The notes: generated from the sequence alone by a model not told the origin. Numbered from the stretch's first letter, positions 31,081-38,759 are shown. The stretch is DNA of 38,804 bases from Nanobdellati archaeon (GCA_014384375.1 JACNFY010000023.1:1-38804); one strand, 5' to 3'. Program-made: numbers and translations.

Positions 31081-31670
31081 GTCCGCCAGCATCCGACTCT
31101 TATCCTTTCAATCTTCTTTCTGTGGTGTTTCATGCTGTGCTTTATTGGGAAGTCGAACTCGAAGTAATGTGTCATTTTGAAGTTTAGGTCTTCTATCTTC
31201 TTATCTATGAAGTTTTTAGTCTCTGACTTGTGGAAAGAGTAAACAATGTTGGATAAGGTTGTTGCTTTCTCTAAGAATCTGATATCCGCATGCTTCTTCT
31301 TGGTGCCAAAAGGCGGGTTTTGCACGACAACATCTACTTTTTTATTGAAATAGGTTATGTCAGAGTTTATTATCTCGAAATTGTTTTTATCGACATACTT
31401 TAGGTTTTTCTCCAATACTTTGATTGCTTCCTTGTCTTTCTCTACAAAAAAGACTTTCTTTGCACCCATCAACAAGCATCCAATGCCTAGGATGCCGGTT
31501 CCAGCTCCTAAATCAGCGATTATCTTTCCTTCTATGTCATCATTCAGGCTTGCAAACCATAGAATATCTGCAGCTATTTCTGAGTCAGTTGGGTACTGCT
31601 CTGATTTTATCTCTACCGACGAGAAAATGTCTAATCTTGATAGTGTGATTGCCAGCTCTTTCTTTGTCAT
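31065..31670 (-). CDS. RNA N6-adenine methylase-like protein (METTL5/COG2263 type)
   Basis: 201 aa from ATG 31670 (MTKKELAITLSRL), ~27 nt after the TATA box ATATTTAAAA; the longer reading crosses the promoter. The Rossmann loop ADLGAGTGILGIG and motif IV NPPFGTKKKHAD identify an amino-methyltransferase of the METTL5 group, which makes m6A in small-subunit rRNA in eukaryotes. The final residues VGCWRTSKAD are encoded where an RHS fragment lies on the other strand, so the native C-terminus may have been replaced. Confidence 0.8.
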   Translation of the reverse strand: MTKKELAITLSRLDIFSSVEIKSEQYPTDSEIAADILWFASLNDDIEGKIIADLGAGTGILGIGCLLMGAKKVFFVEKDKEAIKVLEKNLKYVDKNNFEIINSDITYFNKKVDVVVQNPPFGTKKKHADIRFLEKATTLSNIVYSFHKSETKNFIDKKIEDLNFKMTHYFEFDFPIKHSMKHHRKKIERIRVGCWRTSKAD

Positions 31671-31813
31671 TGCATCGAAAATGCTTGCTTTCTTTTTAAA
31701 TATTTGTAGGAATACAAATCTATACAAATATTTCAACACTACAATATATGAGATGTTAGCATAATAATCTTTAAAAAAACTTATTAGCTCGCCTTTGTGG
31801 GGGTGAATCGAAG

Positions 31814-32347
31814 ATTTTCAAGAGTAAGAAATTTACAGCTATAACTAAGAAAGTACTCACACTTTCACATGATTTGGCTGCATTAAAGAATAATCTGAAG
31901 GGTGTTTTTCAATCGATGAAAGATGACTTAGACGTACATCTTGACTCTATAAACCAGAATACTAATGAGATACAATCCAATTATGAGTATATGGCTGATA
32001 TAGATGCAAAGATTGAGAAGTTATCAGAAAAGATTGATGAGGTCCAGATGCGGCTTGATCCTCACTTTTACACCAAGTTTTTCGATGATATACGCATTTC
32101 CAGAAAGGAACAGGATGTATTCTTAGGCCTTTACACCGAGGAGGACAGGATTTCTATTCCTGATTTAGCTAGGAAGCTAGGTCTAACTGTGGAAATGTGT
32201 CAGGTTCTTCTTAGCAGTCTAAAAGCAAAGGGTATACCAGTAGTTAAGCAGCTTGTCGACGAGCAAATACATGTTTCTCTTGACTATACCTTCAAAGACT
32301 TGCAGGCCAGGAAGAACGTTCTCAGGATAGAAGCTCCTTTTTGTTAG
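31814..32347 (+). CDS. Coiled-coil protein with C-terminal winged helix
   Basis: About 177 aa. LTLSHDLAALKNNLKGVFQS, an acidic coiled coil to ~95 (SINQNTNEIQSNYEYMADIDAKIEKL), then a wHTH (VFLGLYTEEDRISIPDLARKLGLTVEMCQVLLSSL). I know the pattern from related archaea but no function. The reading frame is open upstream to a TAA at 31772, yet offers no ATG, GTG or TTG before TTG 31874. A strong SD GGGGGTGA (31799-31806) points instead to ATT at 31814, giving (M)FKSKKFTAITKK. It overlaps the convergent lipoprotein gene by 4 nt. Confidence 0.6.
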   Translation: MFKSKKFTAITKKVLTLSHDLAALKNNLKGVFQSMKDDLDVHLDSINQNTNEIQSNYEYMADIDAKIEKLSEKIDEVQMRLDPHFYTKFFDDIRISRKEQDVFLGLYTEEDRISIPDLARKLGLTVEMCQVLLSSLKAKGIPVVKQLVDEQIHVSLDYTFKDLQARKNVLRIEAPFC

Positions 32348-33216
32348 TTTTCAAAAAATTTTTCATGCAATAATCCTTCATAGAAAGGTAACAAATCCTC
32401 TGGGATATAGATTATTGACAGTATCTCTCTTTCAGCTATCTTTTTTTCAGATTCTGCTAGCACACTCTGGGATTTCTCTGCTCTATGAAGAATTGCTACA
32501 AATAAGGATTTATCTCTTAACTCGTATTCAAGAAAGAATGCAAAAGCTTCTGTTCCGTAGAAGTTTTCTTCAAACTTTTCACCATAATATCTTTCGTAGT
32601 ATTCCCGTGTACTAAAAAAATCAGTGAATGAGTCGTGTATTCTATCTTTAAAGCCATGTTTTTCATGAATGAATTTATAGCCTGTGAAAATATCTGCTTC
32701 AGTATCTGAAGCGAGTTCCAAGAATTCCTTTTTAGCTTCTATAAACTCTCTATGGTAATGCTTTATTTTTTCTGTAAAAGCCTCTCTTTGCTCATCTGAT
32801 AACTCATTCTCCCAGTAGTCATGCGCTAACTCATGAAACAAGTATTTCAGCAATATGTTTTGCTCATACAGGTATTCATCTTCATCGTCCGGGGTTTTGA
32901 TAAATATGTGTGCATGTCTTTCCTCAGTATTATAGAAACCTCCTGGTTTTTTCCATCTCCACGTTGATATTCCATAAGATAAACTATCTAATTTTTGCGT
33001 ATAAGTAGAGTCTAATAAGTCTGAAGCTATCACGTCGTCAATAGTTTTTTTTAGTAATTCTTCGTATGAAAGCCTTTCAAATGTAGATCCTACGAAGGGT
33101 CTTTCTGGCTCTGGAAGTGTATAATCTTTAATAACCCTAGTCGAGCTACAACCTATTATTGTTATGGCTGCTGTTGTTAGCAGAGTTCCTCCAATTATCC
33201 TCACTAATTGATTCAT
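32344..33216 (-). CDS. Lipoprotein zinc metallopeptidase-like (gluzincin) protein
   Basis: 290 aa. N-terminal membrane segment and lipobox ITIIGCSS (Cys23). FHELAHDYW gives H128-E129-x-x-H132, the HExxH zinc site, and YGTEAFAFF supplies Glu223 as a third ligand in the gluzincin manner. The protein is rich in acidic and aromatic residues and should act outside the cell, lipid-anchored. Bacterial-looking lipoproteins of this style suggest transfer, but nothing else supports that. The promoter region (33217-33260) is short and AT-rich. Confidence 0.7.
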   Translation of the reverse strand: MNQLVRIIGGTLLTTAAITIIGCSSTRVIKDYTLPEPERPFVGSTFERLSYEELLKKTIDDVIASDLLDSTYTQKLDSLSYGISTWRWKKPGGFYNTEERHAHIFIKTPDDEDEYLYEQNILLKYLFHELAHDYWENELSDEQREAFTEKIKHYHREFIEAKKEFLELASDTEADIFTGYKFIHEKHGFKDRIHDSFTDFFSTREYYERYYGEKFEENFYGTEAFAFFLEYELRDKSLFVAILHRAEKSQSVLAESEKKIAEREILSIIYIPEDLLPFYEGLLHEKFFEN

Positions 33217-33331
33217 TTTTATGCTGGGAATGATGTTTTGTTTAAATACATATTTTTTTTAGGGATTTTTTTGGCTGAAAAACCGCTATTTTCACAATTT
33301 TTTAATATCGCTCGTCCAATAAATAGTACAT

Positions 33332-33359
33332 ACAATATATAGTCTAATCTATATATTTT
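33332..33359. promoter_or_regulatory. 28-bp palindrome with 11-6-11 layout (PadR operator or dif-like site)
   Basis: The arms ACAATATATAG and CTATATATTTT are inverted repeats (10 of 11 matching, core 9 perfect) around the 6-nt spacer TCTAAT. It lies 43 nt before the PadR-type start, just upstream of its TATA box (ATATTTATAAAAG). The 11-6-11 form is also that of Xer dif sites, and a XerA-like gene is ~1 kb away. Confidence 0.5.
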
Positions 33360-33401
33360 ACAACCAATATATTTATAAAAGTTTTTCCAGATAAAAAACC
33401 T

Positions 33402-33764
33402 ATGACTCAGAAAAAAACAGTGACGACGAAGCAGAGAATAGAATCTGAGTATTTGGAGCTCAAGGGGTTCTTGAGCTTCTTCATACTACACGAGGTTGGC
33501 CAGAAGAGGCTTTGTGGCGAGGACTTGGCGAAAAAAATAGGGAGGAGGAAGGGGGCGATGCTTACTCCAGGGACTATTTACCCTGCTCTAAAGAAGCTGA
33601 GAAAGAAGAAATTAGTCAAGTACAGGAGGTTTGGTCGAAAGAAGGTGTATCAATTAACACCTGAAGGCGAAAAGGAGTTGATGTTGCTGTATAAATTGTT
33701 CAGCAATTATTTCTATGGTTTGAAACACATCATAAAGAGAAAGAACTACCAAATCATGAAGTAA
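33402..33764 (+). CDS. PadR-family transcriptional regulator
   Basis: 120 aa. Winged helix with LKGFLSFFILHEVGQKRLCGEDLAKKI and LTPGTIYPALKKLRKKKLVKYRR, the PadR signature (T-P-G-T-I-Y-P-x-L), and YQLTPEGEKEL closing the wing. The C-terminal dimerisation helix is present but short. It is leaderless-like, with TATA ~25-30 nt before ATG 33402. The palindrome at 33332 is its likely autoregulatory site. The ligand is unknown. Confidence 0.85.
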   Translation: MTQKKTVTTKQRIESEYLELKGFLSFFILHEVGQKRLCGEDLAKKIGRRKGAMLTPGTIYPALKKLRKKKLVKYRRFGRKKVYQLTPEGEKELMLLYKLFSNYFYGLKHIIKRKNYQIMK

Positions 33765-33789
33765 AACATTTAGAATTTGATTAAAAGTT

Positions 33790-34062
33790 TTAAGCTTGAT
33801 ATTTACCTACAATTTCTGCTAGCTTTGGCTTAATCTGTTTTATAGACAAGTTCCATTTCTTTTGATCTAGTTGGAGAAGCTTGTCGAATGTTTCTCTTTG
33901 TCTTGTTGGAGATCATATAAGTCTGCCTCACTATCCTGGTAGCTGTGGTGTGCTGCAATCATAGGAACGATTGCTAGCGGAATGGTTGTAAATAAAGCAA
34001 TTGGACCTATTACAGTTAATGAACCCTTGCTTTTTCCTTCAAAAAGCGGCCTTTTCTGGCAT
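33790..34062 (-). pseudogene. Frameshifted small membrane/coiled-coil protein gene
   Basis: Minus strand. ATG 34060-34062 (MPEK) is out of frame by one base with LFEGKSKGSLTVIGPIALFT and IPLAIVPMIAAHHSYQDSEADLYDLQQDKE. A second shift near 33905 is needed to continue into FDKLLQLDQKKWNLSIKQIK and PKLAEIVGKYQA to TAA 33790-33792. The joined protein, ~90 aa, would have one membrane segment and an acidic coiled tail. Two single-base shifts mean a decaying gene or sequencing errors in homopolymers. This fills most of the gene-free stretch 33765-34127. Confidence 0.5.
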
Positions 34063-34172
34063 AATAAGGGGTTCTAAATACCTTCATCGTCGAGAAAACG
34101 AAAGATTTAAATAGAATACTTCGCATAATGTATCTTACCCGAAGTTTTTCAAGGGTAAAAAGAGGTGATTAT

Positions 34173-34415
34173 ATGGAAAAACTTCAAAAACAACCACCAA
34201 AAGGAGCAACAATAATCGGGAAAGAGGTTATAATTGGTGTCCTATCATTGACTTTAGGAGGATATAATCTTCTCAGCCAGTATGGGATTGTGAGCCAGAA
34301 GATAGAGACTCCTCAAATTATTGGAAATATATTGTTAGTTATTGGAGGATTATTCCTTTTGATACAAGCCTATAAGATCATGAGACATGAATATCACTTG
34401 AGAAGCCTATTCTAA
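34173..34415 (+). CDS. Small membrane protein, cotranscribed with XerA
   Basis: 80 aa from ATG 34173, which follows AGAGGTGA at the right distance; the longer reading to 34128 adds a stretch upstream of that SD. Two hydrophobic helices, GKEVIIGVLSLTLGGYNLL and IIGNILLVIGGLFLLIQAYKI, with a basic end. No known family recognised. Stop and the XerA ATG are one base apart. Confidence 0.6.
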   Translation: MEKLQKQPPKGATIIGKEVIIGVLSLTLGGYNLLSQYGIVSQKIETPQIIGNILLVIGGLFLLIQAYKIMRHEYHLRSLF

Positions 34416-34416
34416 A

Positions 34417-35223
34417 ATGCTAGAAAAGCTTGAAAACGAGTTAAAATTAAGGGGTTACAGCCCTGAAACAAGGAAAGCGTATCTGAAGTACAACAAAGAC
34501 TTCATATTTTACTCTAGGAAAGATTCTAGCATAGTGACAGTTGATGATGTGAAGGCTTACCTTGGCTACTTAATATCTGATAAGGGTTTATCTGCTAGAA
34601 GCATTAATCTGGCAAGATCAGCCCTGCTTTTCTATTATAATGAGGTTCTTGGCAAAGGATTTGTTAACATAAAGACTCCAAAGATTGCTAAGAAACTGCC
34701 CACAGTGCTTTCAAAGGAGGAAGTGAAAGAAATAATAAAGCATGCCAGCTCTAGGAAGAGTAAATTGATGATTAAGATGCTCTATGCATCTGGAATAAGG
34801 GTGTCTGAGCTTGTTAATATGAAGGTTGATCAGCTTGAATTGGATAAGAACACTGCTTGGGTGAGAGGTGGAAAAGGTGCTAAGGATAGGCTTGTTATTC
34901 TCTCTGAAAAGCTTGTTAAGGACATTAGAAAGTATCTCGAGAAACATAACTCAGAGTATCTGTTTCCTGGAAGACGAGGTGCACTAACCACTCGCAATGT
35001 TCAACAAATTGTTAGTTCTGTTGCAAAGAAATCAAGCATTAGAAAAAGGGTAACTCCGCACACTCTAAGACATAGTTTTGCCACTCATTTGTTGGAGAAT
35101 GGAACTGATATTAGACTGATTCAGGAACTGCTTGGACATGCTGATTTGTCGACGACACAGATATATACACACGTATCTGATGAGGCTAAGAGAAAGGTTA
35201 AGAGTCCTTTGGATACTATTTAA
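34417..35223 (+). CDS. xerA: XerA-like tyrosine recombinase
   Basis: 268 aa. SAM-like core-binding domain (residues 1-85) followed by a catalytic domain with R128 (ASGIRVSEL), K153 (RGGKGAKDR), H215-x-x-R218 (TPHTLRHSFATH), H241 (LLGHADLSTTQ) and nucleophile Y250 (QIYTHVS). Complete and of the size of archaeal XerA, which resolves chromosome dimers at dif. No phage or integron genes surround it, which favours a housekeeping role. The palindrome at 33332-33359 is a candidate site. Confidence 0.9.
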   Translation: MLEKLENELKLRGYSPETRKAYLKYNKDFIFYSRKDSSIVTVDDVKAYLGYLISDKGLSARSINLARSALLFYYNEVLGKGFVNIKTPKIAKKLPTVLSKEEVKEIIKHASSRKSKLMIKMLYASGIRVSELVNMKVDQLELDKNTAWVRGGKGAKDRLVILSEKLVKDIRKYLEKHNSEYLFPGRRGALTTRNVQQIVSSVAKKSSIRKRVTPHTLRHSFATHLLENGTDIRLIQELLGHADLSTTQIYTHVSDEAKRKVKSPLDTI

Positions 35224-35396
35224 TTATTTTGATAAATCTCTTTCTAAAAATTTTTGTCAAAAACTAAACTTTTTATTAGCTTATTTTTTCTTATTTATTG
35301 CTTGTCCAATATATTGTTTTTCCAATAAATAGAAAAAAATGTTGTTCTAAAACTTTTAAGCAAAAATCAAATTCTTCATAACGTATTTTTTTCAAA

Positions 35397-35417
35397 AATC
35401 CGGAAGATTTTCGGATT
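35397..35417. repeat. Inverted repeat in AT-rich intergenic region
   Basis: AATCCG and CGGATT, extended with one mismatch by flanking A and T runs, form a hairpin in an AT-rich stretch (35224-35468) without a gene. The same stretch holds TTTTTCCAATAAATAG near 35318, an echo of GTCCAATAAATAG before the PadR gene (33314). TTTAAATATG near 35430 is the probable promoter of 35469. Confidence 0.35.
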
Positions 35418-35468
35418 AAAAACCAAAACATTTAAATATGTGAAGTCACTTTCTAGTGATGACAAAAA

Positions 35469-36665
35469 ATGCGTATTAGAAAACCTAAGATTACAATAAG
35501 AAAACCTAAAAATACAATAATTCAACCAGAAAAGGAAGATATTGAATTTCTGATTGCGAATATCATTGAATTTAGAAAGTTATACAATATAGATGATTCT
35601 GAACTATTTTATCTTGATGAGGAAGTTAAATATCTTGATGAAGCAGTTATGGCCATTACAGATAGGGAAGAATATGAAGAGCATCGTAGAGTTCTAAATA
35701 ACCCAATAACTCTTTTTAAAGAAGAAGCCCAGAAGGGCCATCTCATAACACTCTACGAGAATAAAGCAGATGAAGCAGAGAAGCAAGGTAACGAAGCAGA
35801 GGCAGAAAGATTAAAGGGAAAAGTTATTTTAATCTCAGAGAGAGGAATTGCATTCTCAGCACAGGATAGAACTGATATAGAGAGAATAGCTTCGCAGAAT
35901 GAAAATTTAATAGGGATAAGGAAAGCTATAGCAGAGAATGAACCATGGATTGCAGGCGAGCACAAGGACCAATTGGAAAAATTATTGGGATATAGTGCAA
36001 TATTTGCTGACCTGACAGGGGTTGACGTGCCTTTTATGAGAGAAGTCGATGTAAAATCATTGTATTCAGCAATGGAGTTCCTATATGATAAGATTTGTAT
36101 TATCGAAGATAGGCAGGAAGCAAGAGGAAAAGATGTCAAATTTGCAGCTAGAAAACAAGCAGAGAATATACTTAACGATCAAAGAATAAAAGAGATAGTA
36201 GACAATCCAAATATAGGAAAGGTCTACAAAGGAAAAATAGGCTTAACGCTCATTCTAAGCGATAAATGTCACGACCCAAACAATATAGAATACTATCTTA
36301 ATAGACCTACGCCAAAAGAAGAAGCAGAAGAGAAAGAAGACGTAAGTGAAGTTGAGCCGACTCAACCAGTAATGTTCCAGATTGAATCTGAGAAAATATC
36401 TTTGTCCAAAAGGATATTTCCGATTTACATACTATCAGCGACACGTTACAGGCAACTAGGAATGATTTCGTCTCCTGAGGCAGCGGTTAAACCAGAACCA
36501 AAGAAAGAAAAACAAAAGAAGTCAAAGGAAACTGTGCAACCTCAAGAACAGACCCTTCAAGAGTATATAGCAGAACACGGTGGAGGACCAGTATCTGACG
36601 TATACGCAGAGTTTCAATATCGCTTAAATGAAGTAGAGCTCCTATTCCCGCACTTGGCAAATTAA
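35469..36665 (+). CDS. Large charged cytoplasmic protein of unknown function
   Basis: 398 aa. The N-terminus repeats a basic unit (RIRKPKITIRKPKNTI). Then long acidic helices (residues ~20-240), a short beta-like patch (YKGKIGLTLILSDKCHD), a charged Pro/Glu/Lys linker (~290-370) and a conserved-looking end, LQEYIAEHGGGPVSDVYAEF. No motif known to me; no signal or membrane segment. It is convergent with the membrane coiled-coil protein at 36673. The linker suggests two modules. Confidence 0.5.
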   Translation: MRIRKPKITIRKPKNTIIQPEKEDIEFLIANIIEFRKLYNIDDSELFYLDEEVKYLDEAVMAITDREEYEEHRRVLNNPITLFKEEAQKGHLITLYENKADEAEKQGNEAEAERLKGKVILISERGIAFSAQDRTDIERIASQNENLIGIRKAIAENEPWIAGEHKDQLEKLLGYSAIFADLTGVDVPFMREVDVKSLYSAMEFLYDKICIIEDRQEARGKDVKFAARKQAENILNDQRIKEIVDNPNIGKVYKGKIGLTLILSDKCHDPNNIEYYLNRPTPKEEAEEKEDVSEVEPTQPVMFQIESEKISLSKRIFPIYILSATRYRQLGMISSPEAAVKPEPKKEKQKKSKETVQPQEQTLQEYIAEHGGGPVSDVYAEFQYRLNEVELLFPHLAN

Positions 36666-36672
36666 TTCTATT

Positions 36673-37935
36673 TTATGAGACGCTACGAGCTCTCTTTATG
36701 TATTCGAAATCTGTGTCTGCAAACTTTTTAAGATTGGTTAGGATTTTCATAGCACTATTCTCTATATTTACTTCTTTATTTACAACTCCTATCAGTCTAT
36801 CAGTCCACATAATTGAATTATCAAAATTAGGGGGTGTTGTTCTCAAGGAGTCTACTAGATTCTGTGTATATTGTCTGGCTAATCCTAACTCTTTTTCTTT
36901 GAAATCTTCTACCCTCACAAATTCTTCTGTTAAGTTTTTAATAGCCAGAGACTGATTAAGCGCGTGAGTTATCAGGTCTCTAGCATATTCCTCTCGCTTC
37001 TCATCTTTGATGTCCTTTCTATCTTTTAGCTCCTCTATAAGCTTTTTTTCATCAATTTCATCTCTTTTTAGGTTTTGTATCTCTTCTAGGCCGTATTTTT
37101 CAATTGTCCCGGTAATTTCTTCCTGCTTCTTAATAATCTCTTGTTCTCGAGATTCATATTTGACAAGCTGTGAGATTATACCCATCAACCGTGAGACTTC
37201 CTTTGTTGCTTCCTCTCCTTCAACTCCTTTAGCCTCTGTTAATGCAGCTTTAAGCTTTCGTAGAAGGTCTATCAGTCTTCTAGAGTCAAACTCTTCTTCC
37301 GCTGCAAGTTTTTTCAATTCTTCAATGGAGCTTTCCTCTCGATCCATTATATCAGATGCAAGAGTCTCATCCTGTTGCTTCCTCCTTGCTAAATTTCTTG
37401 TCTTTCCAGATTCTGCATCTAACAGTTTACTTCCTGCAGATGTCTTGCCGAAGTGTGATCTAACCCTGCCAACCCATACTAAGAGACCCCAGAAGAGGAT
37501 TATAAGCAAGATAATCATTACTAAAGAGAACCATGTTGTTATGAACAGGTATAAGTAGTATGCTAGCGGTGAGCCAAAGGTTACTAGTAACGAGACTGCA
37601 ACAGCGAATGTTTTTCTGGCGCCAGGTGTTCTTTTTCCTTCCGATGTATTGAATGGAGGAATTATTCCAGAGGCTACCCAGATGAGTGTGAACATTATGA
37701 GCCAAGTTAAGAACAAGTGTAGATATGTGACTGTATGACCATATATAGGCATAGTGACTGTAGAACTTCCTAGTCTATTTATTACGTTTATAAATCCTTC
37801 AACAATTCCTGTGATAGGGTCAAAACCTAGATTAGGCGCTGTTAACGGCTGAACTCCTGGTGCTGGTTGTGCACTAACAAGAGGTATTATGCTAAGAACT
37901 AATAGGATTCCAATCAGAATTGATAATTTTTTCAT
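36673..37935 (-). CDS. Membrane protein with long cytoplasmic coiled coil, unknown function
   Basis: 420 aa from ATG 37935, with SD GAGGTG at normal distance (the longer reading to 37944 begins inside the SD). Signal peptide 1-22 (LVSA). Membrane helices at ~70-95 (LHLFLTWLIMFTLIWVASGII) and two closely spaced at ~110-160. From ~165 to the end the chain is almost wholly charged helix (heptads of Leu/Ile among Glu/Lys). It may scaffold at the inner face of the membrane. No family recognised. Confidence 0.55.
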   Translation of the reverse strand: MKKLSILIGILLVLSIIPLVSAQPAPGVQPLTAPNLGFDPITGIVEGFINVINRLGSSTVTMPIYGHTVTYLHLFLTWLIMFTLIWVASGIIPPFNTSEGKRTPGARKTFAVAVSLLVTFGSPLAYYLYLFITTWFSLVMIILLIILFWGLLVWVGRVRSHFGKTSAGSKLLDAESGKTRNLARRKQQDETLASDIMDREESSIEELKKLAAEEEFDSRRLIDLLRKLKAALTEAKGVEGEEATKEVSRLMGIISQLVKYESREQEIIKKQEEITGTIEKYGLEEIQNLKRDEIDEKKLIEELKDRKDIKDEKREEYARDLITHALNQSLAIKNLTEEFVRVEDFKEKELGLARQYTQNLVDSLRTTPPNFDNSIMWTDRLIGVVNKEVNIENSAMKILTNLKKFADTDFEYIKRARSVS

Positions 37936-38075
37936 CTGGCGCACCTCATGTTTTTATGATTATTATACTCTTATTCCTGAGAATACTACTATATAAAGTT
38001 TTCTAATATTAGTATTCCTATAGAAAATTTTAAATACTCGAAGGTTTATAAGGTGTTTAATAGAGGTGAAATATC

Positions 38076-38192
38076 ATGTTGATGTCCCCTGCAGATTTCG
38101 TCAAAGGCATATTACTTGGTTTCTTTATCGGTGCGATATTCATGTTCTTAGTGGCTAAAGATGTAATCCCACTATCCTTCTTAGGGGTATAA
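38076..38192 (+). CDS. 38-aa small membrane protein
   Basis: Begins MLMSPADFVKGILLGFFIG and continues with a helix to DVIPLSFLGV. The SD AGAGGTGA (38062-38069) precedes the ATG at normal distance, with a TTTAAATA-like TATA ahead. One membrane helix with a short basic turn; the spacing and SD make translation likely despite its size. No known family. Structured repeat copy C begins 12 nt after its stop. Confidence 0.55.
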   Translation: MLMSPADFVKGILLGFFIGAIFMFLVAKDVIPLSFLGV

Positions 38193-38204
38193 GAAAATCT
38201 TATT

Positions 38205-38266
38205 CTATCAACCCTTATCAGTGTTGACGGGGATAATGCTCCCTTTGGTCGCGATGCTGAAGCATC
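38205..38266. repeat. Structured repeat element, copy C
   Basis: Plus strand: CTATCAACCCTTATCAG, GTTGACGGGGATAATGCTCC, then CTTTGGTCGC and the hairpin GATGC-TGAA-GCATC (38253-38266). TCAAC can pair with GTTGA, and GGG with CCC, giving three helices in a row. It lies just past the stop codon of L35Ae (minus strand) and after the 38-aa gene (plus strand); the transcribed strand is unknown. Confidence 0.6.
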
Positions 38267-38273
38267 AGAAAAC

Positions 38274-38528
38274 TTACTCTATCTTTACTTTCCTGCCTAT
38301 GCTCTGTCCAGGCATTCCGGTCTCGAAAAGAACTCTTAAAGCTCCTTTATTGCCGTGAGTGCTTCTAACTTCTCCAACGATGTCCTTCTTGCCGCTGTTC
38401 CAGACAACTTTCTTGCCGACAAGCTTATCGGCAGCGACTTTGTTCGTTATAGAATCAGCTATGACTATCATCTGGTTGTCGTAAGTGTGATGTCTTCCCT
38501 GTCTGAAGTTTGCAATGACTCCTTCCAT
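38274..38528 (-). CDS. rpl35ae: 50S ribosomal protein L35Ae
   Basis: 84 aa. MEGVIANFRQGRHHTYDNQMIV, VVWNSGKKDIVGEVRSTHGNKGALRV (key blocks) and the closing FETGMPGQSIGRKVKIE are the L35Ae signature (W-x-S-G-K...G-x-V-x-x-x-H-G-N-x-G-x-V-R-x-x-F-x-x-x-L/M-P-G-Q-x-x-G). Slightly short, as in other archaea. TATA (TTTTTAAATAG on the minus strand, near 38550-38558) implies a leaderless mRNA. The gene is bracketed by repeat copies C and D in direct orientation. Confidence 0.93.
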   Translation of the reverse strand: MEGVIANFRQGRHHTYDNQMIVIADSITNKVAADKLVGKKVVWNSGKKDIVGEVRSTHGNKGALRVLFETGMPGQSIGRKVKIE

Positions 38529-38563
38529 TGCTCGGGAGAATCAGGAACTATTTAAAAAGATTA

Positions 38564-38622
38564 CTATCAACCCTTATCAGGATTGGGCGGGATAATGCTC
38601 CCTATGGTCGCAAGCCTTCGGC
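38564..38622. repeat. Structured repeat element, copy D
   Basis: Starts with the same CTATCAACCCTTATCAG as copy C, then GGGATAATGCTCCC, TATGGTCGC, and ends in the shorter hairpin GCC-TTC-GGC (38614-38622). It lies between L35Ae (minus) and tRNA-Val (plus), upstream of both promoters. Confidence 0.6.
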
Positions 38623-38685
38623 AAAAAACAATAATTTCTATAAGAGCAAATTTTATAAATCAAATTCGTTTTGTTCTTCCTCGAT

Positions 38686-38759
38686 GGGTCCGTAGTCTAG
38701 TGGTTTATGACGTCGCCCTTACAAGGCGGAGGTCCCCGGTTCGATCCCGGGCGGACCCA
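38686..38759 (+). tRNA. tRNA-Val (TAC)
   Basis: 74 nt, uninterrupted: acceptor GGGTCCG/CGGACCC, D-stem GTC/GAC, anticodon stem TCGCC/GGCGG with loop CTTACAA (anticodon TAC), variable AGGTC, T-arm CCCGG/TTCGATC/CCGGG and discriminator A. TTTTATAAAT at 38651-38660 is the promoter. No CCA encoded. It shows that ordinary, intron-free tRNAs exist beside the interrupted ones. Confidence 0.95.

Noticed and set aside
38274-38622. Transposon carrying rpl35ae between direct repeats C and D
   Set aside because: The repeats are structured, occur also next to tRNA-Thr without cargo, and no transposase or target duplication is seen.
38565-38622. C/D box guide RNA in the repeat element
   Set aside because: CTGA occurs on the minus strand, but no convincing C box (RTGATGA) at the right spacing is shared by all copies.
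1-38759. CRISPR array
   Set aside because: No regularly spaced direct repeats seen; the ~60-nt repeats are only four, widely separated and lack unique spacers.
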